From JAXHLG01 sp034522495 (GTDB taxonomy: Bacteria; Patescibacteriota; Minisyncoccia; Moranbacterales; DUUL01), in assembly GCA_034522495.1 (NCBI GenBank), contig JAXHLG010000002.1:620001-684000 (forward strand): DNA of 64,000 nt. The letters run 5' to 3'. Within the stretch, counting starts at the first letter, position 1; every line of letters starts with the position of its first letter. Shown in pieces: positions 52,075 to 59,414 of the stretch. The position numbers were made by a program, and so were the translations under genes. Below the pieces are notes generated by a model. The model was not told the origin of the DNA. It made no database searches and saw only the letters and a list, made by a program, of their open reading frames with translations.

Positions 52075-52274
52075 AGGAATTACGCGCTTGCCTTTTTATT
52101 GCCTAAAAAAAGAGAGCAAAGCAAGGTTTGGTTTTTGCATTCGATCGAAAAAATATTTTAGAAGCAAAAAAGGTTTTCTATTAAAAATATCTTAACAAGC
52201 CTGAAAGGCAAGTGCGCATAAAACCAAGCCTTGCTTTGCTCTCGGCATTGCCGAAGAGTAATCGCGTAATTCCT
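52075..52274 (-). repeat. MITE-like repeat family A, copy 2 (intact)
   Basis: 200 bp with perfect 12-bp terminal inverted repeats AGGAATTACGCG / CGCGTAATTCCT, bordered by TA. Nearly identical to 59192-59391. Confidence 0.9.
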
Positions 52275-52416
52275 AGTATTATGAATTTTGCCGAAATGGT
52301 TTTTGGTATCTGTTGTTAGAATTTGGAAAATTTTTACACGTTCCGAACGAATTAAAACTTTAAATAACGTTGGGAGATATTACAGGCATTTGCCCAATGT
52401 CAGTTAATCAAATGAA

Positions 52417-53475
52417 ATGAATCAAACGAGGATTGAGGAAATAAAAAAAGAATATCGGGAGGTAAAACAAGAGCTGGAAAATTCGGCCAATTTTGGCGAT
52501 GCGGAAAAAATGAAAAAACTGAACAAGAAATTCAGCGATCTGAAGGAAATCACAAGTAAAATTGAGAGGTGGGAAAAGGTTAGCAAAGAGATAAAGGAAA
52601 ACGAAGAGATTATTGAAAAAGAAGATGAAGAAATGGCGTCACTGGCAAGCGAAGACAATGAAAGCCTTTTGGAAGAGCGTCAAAAATTAGAAAACGAGAT
52701 AGAAACCTACCTAATTCCAAAGGATCCCAATGACGAAAAAGACGTTATTATGGAAATTCGAGCCGGAGCCGGGGGCGACGAAGCCGGTCTCTTTGCGGGA
52801 GATCTTTTCCGGATGTATTCCAGGTATGCTGAAGAAACGGGATGGAAAGTGGAAATAGACGATTCTCATCACAGCGACTTGGGCGGTTACAAGGAAATTA
52901 TTTTTGAAATCTCCGGAGAGGAAGTCTATTCCAAACTCAAATACGAATCCGGGGTGCATCGGGTGCAAAGAGTTCCGGACACGGAAAAGCAAGGCCGGGT
53001 CCACACTTCCACCGTGACAGTGGCGGTTCTTCCCCAGGCGGAAAAAGAAGACTTGGAAATAAAGCCGGATGAATTGAGGGTTGATACTTTTGCTTCTTCC
53101 GGTCCGGGCGGACAGTCGGTTAACACTACCAATTCGGCGGTTCGCATTACCCATCTCCCGACGGGAGTAATTGTCTCCTGTCAAGACCAAAAATCTCAGG
53201 GTCAAAATCGGGAAAAAGCCATGCAGATTCTGCGTTCTAGGCTTTTGGATAAAATGGAGCAAGAGCGGCTGGAAAAAGAGTCCAGCCAAAGAAAACAGCA
53301 GATCGGCTCCGGCCAAAGAAGCGAAAAAATCCGGACTTACAACTTCCCTCAAGACCGCATCACCGACCACCGCATCGGCAAAAACTGGTCCAACATCGAA
53401 GGAATTCTCAACGGAGAGATCGGGAAAGTTATTGAAGAGCTAAAGGAAGAAGACATGAAAAGGAAAGATTCATAA
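52417..53475 (+). CDS. prfA: Peptide chain release factor 1
   Basis: A 352-residue class I release factor reading UAA and UAG. The GGQ loop is G231-G232-Q233 in SSGPGGQSVNTTNSAVR. The domain 2 tripeptide is not of the RF2 type. After the start is a coiled coil. It uses PrmC for methylation of its GGQ Gln; prmC follows it by 134 bases, so the two are probably an operon. Confidence 0.95.
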   Translation: MNQTRIEEIKKEYREVKQELENSANFGDAEKMKKLNKKFSDLKEITSKIERWEKVSKEIKENEEIIEKEDEEMASLASEDNESLLEERQKLENEIETYLIPKDPNDEKDVIMEIRAGAGGDEAGLFAGDLFRMYSRYAEETGWKVEIDDSHHSDLGGYKEIIFEISGEEVYSKLKYESGVHRVQRVPDTEKQGRVHTSTVTVAVLPQAEKEDLEIKPDELRVDTFASSGPGGQSVNTTNSAVRITHLPTGVIVSCQDQKSQGQNREKAMQILRSRLLDKMEQERLEKESSQRKQQIGSGQRSEKIRTYNFPQDRITDHRIGKNWSNIEGILNGEIGKVIEELKEEDMKRKDS

Positions 53476-53609
53476 AACTAATCAAAAGATACAAGATACA
53501 AGGATACAAACAAATTCGAAATTAAAAATTGCAAAAAATCAAACAGTTTGTTTCTTGTGATTTATTGAGTTGTTTCTTTTTTGGTAATTGTATCTTGTAT
53601 CCTTTAACA

Positions 53610-54521
53610 ATGAATTCTAAAGAGCTTCTATTAAAAGCGAAAAATATTTTAATTAAAAAAAGGATTGAAAGCCTTAGTTTCGATTCTGAGCTTCTTTTGT
53701 CTTTCATCCTCGGAGTTTCCCGCGAATACATTTTGACTCATCCCGAATATGAAGTTTCTTCTGAAAAAGAGCGGAAATTTTTAGAGTTAATAAAAAGAAG
53801 AAGCCGGGGAGAACCGGTGGCTTACTTGATAGGCAGAAAAGAATTTTGCGGATTGAACTTCCAGGTGGATCAAAATGTTCTAATTCCCCGCCCCGAAACG
53901 GAGCTAATGGTGGAAAAAGTTTTGAAGTTAGTTGAAAAAGAAAAATCGAAAGAAAAAGTTGCTTTTATTGATATAGGAACAGGCTCCGGGTGCATTATTA
54001 TCTCCTTGGCCCAAAAATTGAAAAATTATTCTAAAGAGAATCTATTTTACGCCTCTGACATTTCCCTCAAGGCGCTTAATGTTGCCAAGAAAAACGCCAA
54101 AAAGCATAAGGCGGAAAATATCAAATTTCTTCATGGAAACCTTTTGGAGCCATTTTTTAATAATAAAAGCCTTTTAAAAGCTGATAAAATTATTATTACC
54201 GCCAATCTCCCCTACCTTTCTCAAGAGATTTATCAAAGCGCTCCAAAAGACGTGCGCGACTTCGAACCCAAAATGGCCCTGGAAGCCGGAGATGACGGCT
54301 TGGATTTATATAGAGAGTTATTCGAGCAAATGCAAAGCGAAAATTTAAATAAAAAGACTACTTCCCTTTTTCTTGAAATCTCCCCCGAGCAGAAAGAGAA
54401 GACGGAAGACCTTGTTAATAAAAAATTATCAAACGCAAAAATAGCACATTATAAAGATCTAGCCAATAAATCCAGAATGATAGAGATAAATATGAAAACT
54501 TTTTCATCCATTGTGCTTTAA
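53610..54521 (+). CDS. prmC: Release factor glutamine methyltransferase
   Basis: A 303-residue SAM-dependent methyltransferase that modifies the GGQ Gln of release factors. The SAM motif I is FIDIGTGSGCIIISL, and the catalytic motif is NLPYL in ITANLPYLSQE instead of the usual NPPY. The N-terminal helical domain begins MNSKELLLKAKNILIKKRI. The ATG at 53610 is chosen because family alignment begins there; an upstream TTG at 53529 adds 27 hydrophobic/Cys residues without support. Confidence 0.93.
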   Translation: MNSKELLLKAKNILIKKRIESLSFDSELLLSFILGVSREYILTHPEYEVSSEKERKFLELIKRRSRGEPVAYLIGRKEFCGLNFQVDQNVLIPRPETELMVEKVLKLVEKEKSKEKVAFIDIGTGSGCIIISLAQKLKNYSKENLFYASDISLKALNVAKKNAKKHKAENIKFLHGNLLEPFFNNKSLLKADKIIITANLPYLSQEIYQSAPKDVRDFEPKMALEAGDDGLDLYRELFEQMQSENLNKKTTSLFLEISPEQKEKTEDLVNKKLSNAKIAHYKDLANKSRMIEINMKTFSSIVL

Positions 54522-54649
54522 TTTTATTGTTTTGATTTTTACACTTTATCATTTGAAGTCCATTTTTTCTTGACTGAATACTTATTTTGAAATAAAATCA
54601 AACTACTTCCTCCTTTTTTCGATAACCTGAAATAAATTTTGGAGGATCT

Positions 54650-54700
54650 ATGGAGCCAAAGCTTTTTTGTTGGCCTAGGCTCCTGCCCTTCGATGGGTAG
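54650..54700 (+). CDS. 16-codon ORF with ribosome binding site
   Basis: ATG at 54650, stop at 54698-54700, preceded by GGAGG four bases upstream. Product MEPKLFCWPRLLPFDG. It could be a leader peptide. The sequence also forms two hairpins. Confidence 0.3.
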   Translation: MEPKLFCWPRLLPFDG

Positions 54701-54766
54701 GAAAAAGTTCATTGAAAGATTGTTTTTTGAAACCCTTTTTTTGAAACCTCGAACAAGGAGGTTCTT

Positions 54767-54874
54767 ATGTGTCTTGCCCGCGCACCTGATCAAAAAGGAT
54801 CAGCTATGACCAGTGATGAGGATCCAGGCGTTGATCGCCTGCCACGGATTCAGGAAGAAGAGGATGACGGCTAG
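54767..54874 (+). CDS. 35-codon ORF with strong ribosome binding site
   Basis: ATG at 54767 follows AAGGAGG with a five-base gap, an ideal Shine-Dalgarno. The product starts MCLARAPDQKGSAMTSDEDP and ends in an acidic stretch. It may be a real small protein or a regulatory ORF. CCTCCTT at 54609-54615 could mask its ribosome binding site. Confidence 0.4.
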   Translation: MCLARAPDQKGSAMTSDEDPGVDRLPRIQEEEDDG

Positions 54875-55015
54875 CCTGCTGCTAGCACATCCAACACTTT
54901 ATAGGGCGGGCTTAACCGCGAAGGCATGCCGAGCCGGCATTAGCCCAAATACATCCGGCATGCTGGCGGACCGAACCAAGTCCGCCCTCAAAATCAATAT
55001 TTATTTTTACAAGAA

Positions 55016-55050
55016 GCCCTCGGATTAATCTGATTCCGGGGGCCTTTATT
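55016..55050 (+). terminator. Terminator-like hairpin closing the structured locus
   Basis: GCCCTCGGA / TCCGGGGGC (one G-U) followed by CTTTATTTA. Confidence 0.7.
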
Positions 55051-55290
55051 TACTTACAAAGCCCAAATTTGTTTCGCAACGGTTATTACCCTTTATTTTT
55101 TTGATTTTATAAGATAAAATATTGTTGTAATTCGCAATTGGCAATTTGGAAAAAGTTATTAATTATTTTGAATCTACTGAGAATAATTGTGTTTTAAATA
55201 TTTGTGCTTTGTGTTTTGTTTGGGCTTTGTGATATCTGTGTTTTGTGTTTTAGAAGCAGTTTTATGGGGATTAAATAATAAATATTTCAA

Positions 55291-55740
55291 TTGAAGAAAT
55301 TAGCAATCAACAGGCGCGCTCGATTCGACTACGAAATCCTGGAAACCTTCGAGGCCGGCTTGGTATTGAAAGGATATGAAGTGAAATCTATCAAGACCGG
55401 ACGGGTTTCCCTCAAAGGCGCTTTTGTAACAATTCGCGGCGAAGAATTGTATTTAACTAATGCCAATATTCCTCTTTACCAGCACGCCGGGTTAATCAAC
55501 GATTACGACCCCGCTTCCCCGCGCAAGTTGATTATGCACAAGAAAGAAATCAAAAGATTAATTGGCAAAGCCCGCACGGAAGGGTTGACATTGGTGCCGA
55601 TATCGGTGTATAATAAACGAAACCTGATAAAACTGGAATTCGCTTTAGCCAAAGGGAAAAAGCAAAGAGATAAGAGAGAGGACATTAAGAAACGAGAAGA
55701 TAAGAGAAGAGTGGAGAGGATGATGAAGAATGTAAATTAA
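55291..55740 (+). CDS. smpB: SsrA-binding protein
   Basis: A 149-residue RNA-binding protein needed for tmRNA rescue. NRRARFDYEILETFEAGLVL, GYEVKSIKTGRVSLKGAFV and NIPLYQHAG match the family; the C-terminal tail is basic (KKREDKRRVERMMKNVN). TTG start. It lies 171 bases upstream of ssrA, and a 27-bp direct repeat brackets it (55225-55251 and 55877-55903). Confidence 0.93.
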   Translation: MKKLAINRRARFDYEILETFEAGLVLKGYEVKSIKTGRVSLKGAFVTIRGEELYLTNANIPLYQHAGLINDYDPASPRKLIMHKKEIKRLIGKARTEGLTLVPISVYNKRNLIKLEFALAKGKKQRDKREDIKKREDKRRVERMMKNVN

Positions 55741-55911
55741 CAATTCAAACACGGATGAAAGCGAGAGAAGGATACAAGAAACAAGGATACAAACAAGAAA
55801 CAATTCTTCAAGTTATAAAGAAACAAACAGTTTGAATATTGGATTTTTTGATTTGTGTTTTGGGATTTTGTTTGGTCTTTGTGATATCTGTGTTTTGTGT
55901 TTTTTAAACCT

Positions 55912-56311
55912 GGGGGTGCTTTGGCTTCGACAGGTTGTGTTTTTTGAAATAAGCAAGCCAAGCTATTGCCGCTTGTAAAACTGCAATCCAAAAATAAGTG
56001 CAAACTTATTCAACAAAGCAAAGAGCGCTTTAGCTTCCGCTTTTGCGCCTAACTTTGCTGCTGCTGTAGCTTAACCAATAGCTTCAGCCCGTCGGTCAAC
56101 TGATTCCTGATAGGTTGTTCCCGGCGTCAACATCAGGATGCGGCCTGTTGTTTTCTCTTGGCAATAGACCTAAGCTCAACAAGAGAAGGTTCGATTATTG
56201 TTTTGCCTATTTTTAGATAATCGCCGCCTCAAAAGACAAAATAGACTAAGCTTGTAGAAAGTTTCAAAATCCCAATCCTGGACATGGGTTCAACTCCCAT
56301 CACCTCCACCA
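55912..56311 (+). ncRNA. ssrA: tmRNA
   Basis: 5' end GGGGGTGCTTTGGCTTCGAC pairs with 3' CACCTCCACCA; 3' part GGGTTCAACTCCCATCACC is the T arm of the tRNA-like domain and CCA is encoded. The tag-coding segment ends in an in-frame stop at GTAGCTTAA, giving a tag ending APNFAAAVA; the resume codon is probably near AACAAAGCAAAG. The RNA is about 400 nt. Together with SmpB it frees stalled ribosomes. Confidence 0.95.
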
Positions 56312-56361
56312 ATTTTCTCTAAAAATCAAGACTGAAAGTCGCAGATTTTTAGCTAGAAAAT
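56312..56361 (+). other. Hairpin right after ssrA
   Basis: AATTTTCTCTAAAAATC pairs with GATTTTTAGCTAGAAAATT with small bulges. Possible processing or termination signal. Confidence 0.5.
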
Positions 56362-56591
56362 TGAGTGTCCCGCTGGAAAAATGCCCCTTGAGAAAGAAAA
56401 GTTTTGCAAAGCCAATTACTTTCTCAAGCTCTAGCAATACGCGTTTAGCGTATTGCCATAGACGCACTAGCATTTTGGATAGCGGGGCACCATACCTTAT
56501 GCTGAGACTCTCATTTCAAGACCTTCGGTCGCAGATTTTTAGCTAGAAAATTGAGTGTCCCGCTGGGAAAATGCCTCTTGAGAAAGAAAAT
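56339..56591. repeat. Direct and inverted repeats downstream of ssrA
   Basis: About 63 bp at 56339-56401 (GTCGCAGATTTTTAGCTAGA and on) is repeated at 56529-56591 with a few changes. Between them the sequence ...GTGTCCCGCTGGAAAAATG... is partly inverted at 56470-56491 (GCATTTTGGATAGCGGGGCA), and CTTGAGAAAG is inverted as CTTTCTCAAG. The centre holds CAATACGC / GCGTATTG. No gene. This fits a small element or scar by the tmRNA 3' end, a known integration site. Confidence 0.7.
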
Positions 56592-56738
56592 TATCATTCA
56601 TGATACATAATACACAATACATAATACACAATACTACATTTGCATTTTTTTATATTTTTGCTAAAATACCAATAACGTTAGCAAATAACCATTAAGATAA
56701 AATTTATTAAAGGAAGAAGTTTTGCCAAGAAAAAAGAT

Positions 56739-57248
56739 TTGCCCAAAAACAGGGTAAATGAAATGATAAGAATATCCCCGGTGAGGGTTATTGATGAGTA
56801 TGGCGAGCAAGCGGGGATCTTAGAAACACCCGAGGCCTTGAGGCTTGCTCAGGAAAAGGGGCTTGATCTAGTGGAAATTTCCCCCAAAGCGCAGCCACCG
56901 GTTTGCAAGATTATTGATTGGGGCAAGTTTCAATACATTCAAGCCAAAAAAAAGGGCGAGGACAGGAAAAAGCAAAAAAAAGTTGACGTGAAAGGCGTCA
57001 GGTTTCGCCCGGGAACCGGCGAAGGGGATTTGGAATTTAAGCGCCAGCAAGCGGAAAAATTTTTAGAAAAGGGCAACAAAGTTAAAATTCAAATGATTTT
57101 GAAGGGCAGAGAAAAAGCTTTTTCTGCTCAAGCCGGCCAAATGTTGAAAGAATTTGTTGACAAAATTAATTTTCCGGTTAAAATAGAACAAGACGTAAAA
57201 CAGCAAGGCAACGGCTATAACGTTATAATTGCGCCAAACAAGGAATGA
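56739..57248 (+). CDS. infC: Translation initiation factor IF-3
   Basis: A protein of about 169 residues with NEMIRISPVRVIDEYGEQAG at the N-terminal domain, LDLVEISPKAQPPVCKIIDW, then KKKGEDRKKQKKVDVKGVRF in the linker and the C-terminal domain ending NGYNVIIAPNKE. It prevents subunit joining and checks the initiator. Start uncertain: TTG 56739 lacks a nearby ribosome binding site, while AAAGGAAGAAG at 56709-56719 has no in-frame ATG/GTG/TTG within the normal distance; ATT 56706 is also in frame. infC is known for rare starts. Confidence 0.92.
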   Translation: MPKNRVNEMIRISPVRVIDEYGEQAGILETPEALRLAQEKGLDLVEISPKAQPPVCKIIDWGKFQYIQAKKKGEDRKKQKKVDVKGVRFRPGTGEGDLEFKRQQAEKFLEKGNKVKIQMILKGREKAFSAQAGQMLKEFVDKINFPVKIEQDVKQQGNGYNVIIAPNKE

Positions 57249-57314
57249 CCATTGCTTCATTGTTTAGCAAGGAGAAATCCTGTTTTTTTATTTGTTTAAC
57301 ATTAACTGACTTTG

Positions 57315-57512
57315 ATGCCAAAACTCAAGAGCAAAAGAGCCGCTTCGAAAAGATTTAAAGTGACCGCCAAGGGCAAGGTGATGAGAAGGAGATCCAAGCA
57401 AAATCACTTTAATTCCAGGCAAACCTCAGACAAGAGGAGAGAAAAGAGAAACGATCAAACTGTGTATGAAACCGAAGCCAAAAACATTAAGCAAGATATT
57501 TTAAAAAATTAA
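57315..57512 (+). CDS. rpmI: 50S ribosomal protein L35
   Basis: A 65-residue basic protein: MPKLKSKRAASKRFKVTAKG, then RRRSKQNHFNSRQTSDKRRE. Family match is clear. The ATG at 57315 follows a TTG at 57312 that is probably not used. Part of the infC-rpmI-rplT operon. Confidence 0.92.
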   Translation: MPKLKSKRAASKRFKVTAKGKVMRRRSKQNHFNSRQTSDKRREKRNDQTVYETEAKNIKQDILKN

Positions 57513-57557
57513 TTCCAGGCAAGAGCCCTCACTGGGAACTTGCTTGCTTATATAACT

Positions 57558-57899
57558 ATGCCAAGAGTAAAAAGAGGAACTGTTGCCTCCAAAAGAAGAA
57601 AAAAGGTAATCAAGGCCGCCAAGGGTTACAATTGGCGAAGAAAGACCAACTACAGAGCCGCTAAGGAAGCGGTGATTAAAGCCGGCAAATACGCCTACCG
57701 CGACAGGAAAGCCAAAAAAAGAAGTTTTCGAAGCCTTTGGATATTAAGGCTTAACAACGCGCTTAGATATCACGAATGGAAATATTCGGATTTCATGAAA
57801 GCCTTGAAAGACAATCAAGTTGAATTGGATCGAAAAGTTTTGTCCCAAATGGCGGCGGAAGAACCGGAAGCTTTTGAAAAACTGGTCAAGAAATTTTAG
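57558..57899 (+). CDS. rplT: 50S ribosomal protein L20
   Basis: A 113-residue protein: MPRVKRGTVASKRRKKVIKA, GYNWRRKTNYRAAKEAVIKA, then RDRKAKKRSFRSLWILRLNN and a helical end. ATG at 57558 is chosen over a longer frame because family members begin MPRVKRG. L20 binds 23S rRNA early in assembly and in some bacteria represses this operon. Followed by a terminator. Confidence 0.94.
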   Translation: MPRVKRGTVASKRRKKVIKAAKGYNWRRKTNYRAAKEAVIKAGKYAYRDRKAKKRSFRSLWILRLNNALRYHEWKYSDFMKALKDNQVELDRKVLSQMAAEEPEAFEKLVKKF

Positions 57900-57920
57900 C
57901 TTAAAGATATCAAAAGAATC

Positions 57921-57947
57921 AACCGCCGACGATGTCGGCGGTTTTTG
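57921..57947 (+). terminator. Intrinsic terminator after rplT
   Basis: CCGCCGAC, GAT loop, GTCGGCGG and a T tract. Confidence 0.93.
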
Positions 57948-57957
57948 TTTTTATTTT

Positions 57958-58242
57958 TTATTCTGCAAAAAGTCCTTTTTCGATTTTAGCCATATTCTCC
58001 TCGCAAAGATGTAGATAATGACGTAAGGCGCGGTTTTTTCTGTGGCCGTCTTCCCTTGTTTTTATTTCTTCCATATCTTTGTCTTGATCTTCTTTGTCTG
58101 GCTCGAAGTAGAACATTGCTATAATTTTTCTCCTTAAAGAAGAATAAATTACTAGGCCGAAATTCACATCTGAATTGTCAACCAGTTGCTCTTGGCAAAC
58201 CTCCAACAATGATTCAAAATTTTTGCATGGATCGGCGCACAT
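57958..58242 (-). CDS. Hypothetical protein (94 aa)
   Basis: A 94-residue protein with some helical content (RKNRALRHYLHLCEENMAK) and three cysteines. It has a run of G as a ribosome binding site (GGGGGGGG) four bases before the ATG. Not recognised. It is the last of three small minus-strand genes that together may form an operon. Confidence 0.5.
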   Translation of the reverse strand: MCADPCKNFESLLEVCQEQLVDNSDVNFGLVIYSSLRRKIIAMFYFEPDKEDQDKDMEEIKTREDGHRKNRALRHYLHLCEENMAKIEKGLFAE

Positions 58243-58269
58243 TTTACCCCCCCCTATTATTTATTGATT

Positions 58270-58488
58270 TTAATGTGCTTGCGCCTCTTCTAAATAATCC
58301 TTGTCATTAAGACTTTTTTTATATTCCGAGAGAGGCACATTAACGTCTTGATGAAATAGATCACCACAAGTTGGGCACTTTAACTGGAGCGAAGATCCTG
58401 TTTGGTGTCTAACATATTGTCTGTCAAAATTTCTGCAATAAGGACATTGGCAATAAAACATTGAATATTGATCAACTGCACCTATCAT
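58270..58488 (-). CDS. Small zinc-ribbon protein
   Basis: A 72-residue protein with CQCPYC near residue 13 and CPTCGDLF near residue 38, a zinc ribbon, and a strong ribosome binding site (AAGGAGGAG). It is 12 bases from the RNHCP gene. Function unknown. Confidence 0.65.
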   Translation of the reverse strand: MIGAVDQYSMFYCQCPYCRNFDRQYVRHQTGSSLQLKCPTCGDLFHQDVNVPLSEYKKSLNDKDYLEEAQAH

Positions 58489-58500
58489 TTTCTCTCCTCC

Positions 58501-58812
58501 TTACTTAAAAATTTTCTTTTTTATAATCTCTTGCAAGATATCCAGACTGTCGCCTTTTTGCAGGCGGATAGTCCTGATTTCCTTGCATTTTAGGCACTGT
58601 TGTTTCAATGCCCATTTTCCGTTTTCAAAGAACGCGTCCACCGGCTCCATCTTTCCCTTGCAGGGATTTTGACGATCGCCGGGGTTGATGTCCACATGCT
58701 TGGACCAAAGGCATTGGGGGCAATGATTGGTGTATCCGCTGCCCTTTACAAATTGGCCGCAAATTTCGCAGACAAAATCCTCCTTTTGTTTCTGAAATTT
58801 CTTATTCGGCAT
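58501..58812 (-). CDS. RNHCP domain protein
   Basis: A 103-residue protein with CEICGQFV, NHCPQCLWSKHVDINPGDR, and CLKCKEIRTI; NHCP is the signature of the RNHCP family, which probably binds zinc. Function unknown. The ATG at 58812 is chosen because family members begin near MPNKKF; an upstream start at 58827 lies in the hairpin. Confidence 0.75.
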   Translation of the reverse strand: MPNKKFQKQKEDFVCEICGQFVKGSGYTNHCPQCLWSKHVDINPGDRQNPCKGKMEPVDAFFENGKWALKQQCLKCKEIRTIRLQKGDSLDILQEIIKKKIFK

Positions 58813-58837
58813 ATAAAAAAAGAGCAAAACTGCTCTT
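58813..58837 (-). terminator. Terminator-like hairpin immediately upstream of the RNHCP start
   Basis: On the minus strand AAGAGCA, GTTT, TGCTCTT, then TTTTTTTAT leads directly into the ATG at 58812. A transcript through here would need antitermination or a start between hairpin and gene. Confidence 0.6.
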
Positions 58838-59191
58838 ATTTAATGATTACTAGACTTGGTTTTTTAACCTTCGCGTTTCCGCCGTTTTGTTTTCTTGGAT
58901 TTTTGTAGATCATGGAATTTTTTTAACTAAATATCACAATTATATTTCTGCCTATGCCTTTCTCCGCCTTTAAAAAACTTGGCTTGATTGGGCGCTCCCG
59001 ATGGCAGGGCCCACTTCCCGACTGCTTCTTTCAGTAATTTTATTGGTTAAATTTATTATATTTGATTAAAAAATTTAACGCAAGACCTTTTTTAATTGAA
59101 TTTGAAAATTGGTCAAACATGGTTTATGATGTTTTTAAAAGAATTGTTTAAACCAGACAGGAATATAAAAATGGATAGAAGCGATTAATGT
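58838..59191. other. Spacer with no clear gene
   Basis: A 24-codon minus-strand frame (58840-58914) lacks a ribosome binding site. Nothing else is seen before repeat A3. Confidence 0.45.
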
Positions 59192-59391
59192 AGGAATTAC
59201 GCGCTTGCCTCTTTATTGCCTAAAAAAAGAGAGCAAAGCAAGGTTTGGTTTTTGCATTCGATCGAAAAAATATTTTAGAAGCAAAAAGGGTTTTCTATTA
59301 AAAATATCTTAACAAGCCTGAAAGGTAAGTGCGCATAAAACCAAGCCTTGCTTTGCTCTCGGCATTGCCAAGGAGTAATCGTGTAATTCCT
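59192..59391 (-). repeat. MITE-like repeat family A, copy 3 (intact)
   Basis: 200 bp, nearly identical to 52075-52274 with one change in the terminal arm (CGTGTAATTCCT). Bordered by TA. Confidence 0.9.
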
Positions 59392-59414
59392 ATTATTTTC
59401 AATAAAGAGAAAAC

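Larger units (their letters stand above)
54600..55050 (+). ncRNA. Candidate structured RNA / leader locus upstream of smpB
   Basis: A G+C-richer stretch with at least seven hairpins in a row: GGAGCC / GGCTCC (54652-54683), CTGCCC / GGGTAG (54683-54700), CTGATC / GATCAG (54786-54803), AGGCG / CGCCT (54826-54840), GCTAGC / GCTAGC (54870-54886), a three-helix rod (54903-54988: AGGGCGGGCTT / AAGTCCGCCCT, CCGC / GCGG, GCATGCCG / CGGCATGC) and GCCCTCGGA / TCCGGGGGC (55016-55043, terminator-like). It also has two tiny ORFs with strong ribosome binding sites and a CCTCCTT (54609-54615) that can pair with the second one's AAGGAGG. No known RNA class was recognised. Confidence 0.4.

Noticed and set aside
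52711..53370. 219-codon minus-strand frame inside prfA
   Set aside because: Shadow of the release factor gene; no independent support.
53529..53609. N-terminal extension of prmC from a TTG
   Set aside because: The extra residues are hydrophobic and Cys-rich, unlike the family, and ATG 53610 gives the normal start.
54813..55028. 71-codon plus-strand frame in the structured locus
   Set aside because: It overlaps the long hairpin rod and the terminator stem, and lacks a ribosome binding site, so the RNA structures explain it better.
54600..55050. RNase P RNA or SRP RNA
   Set aside because: Conserved core sequences of these RNAs are not present, so no known class was assigned.
58840..58914. 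24-codon minus-strand ORF upstream of RNHCP
   Set aside because: No ribosome binding site and very short; kept only as a note in the spacer.
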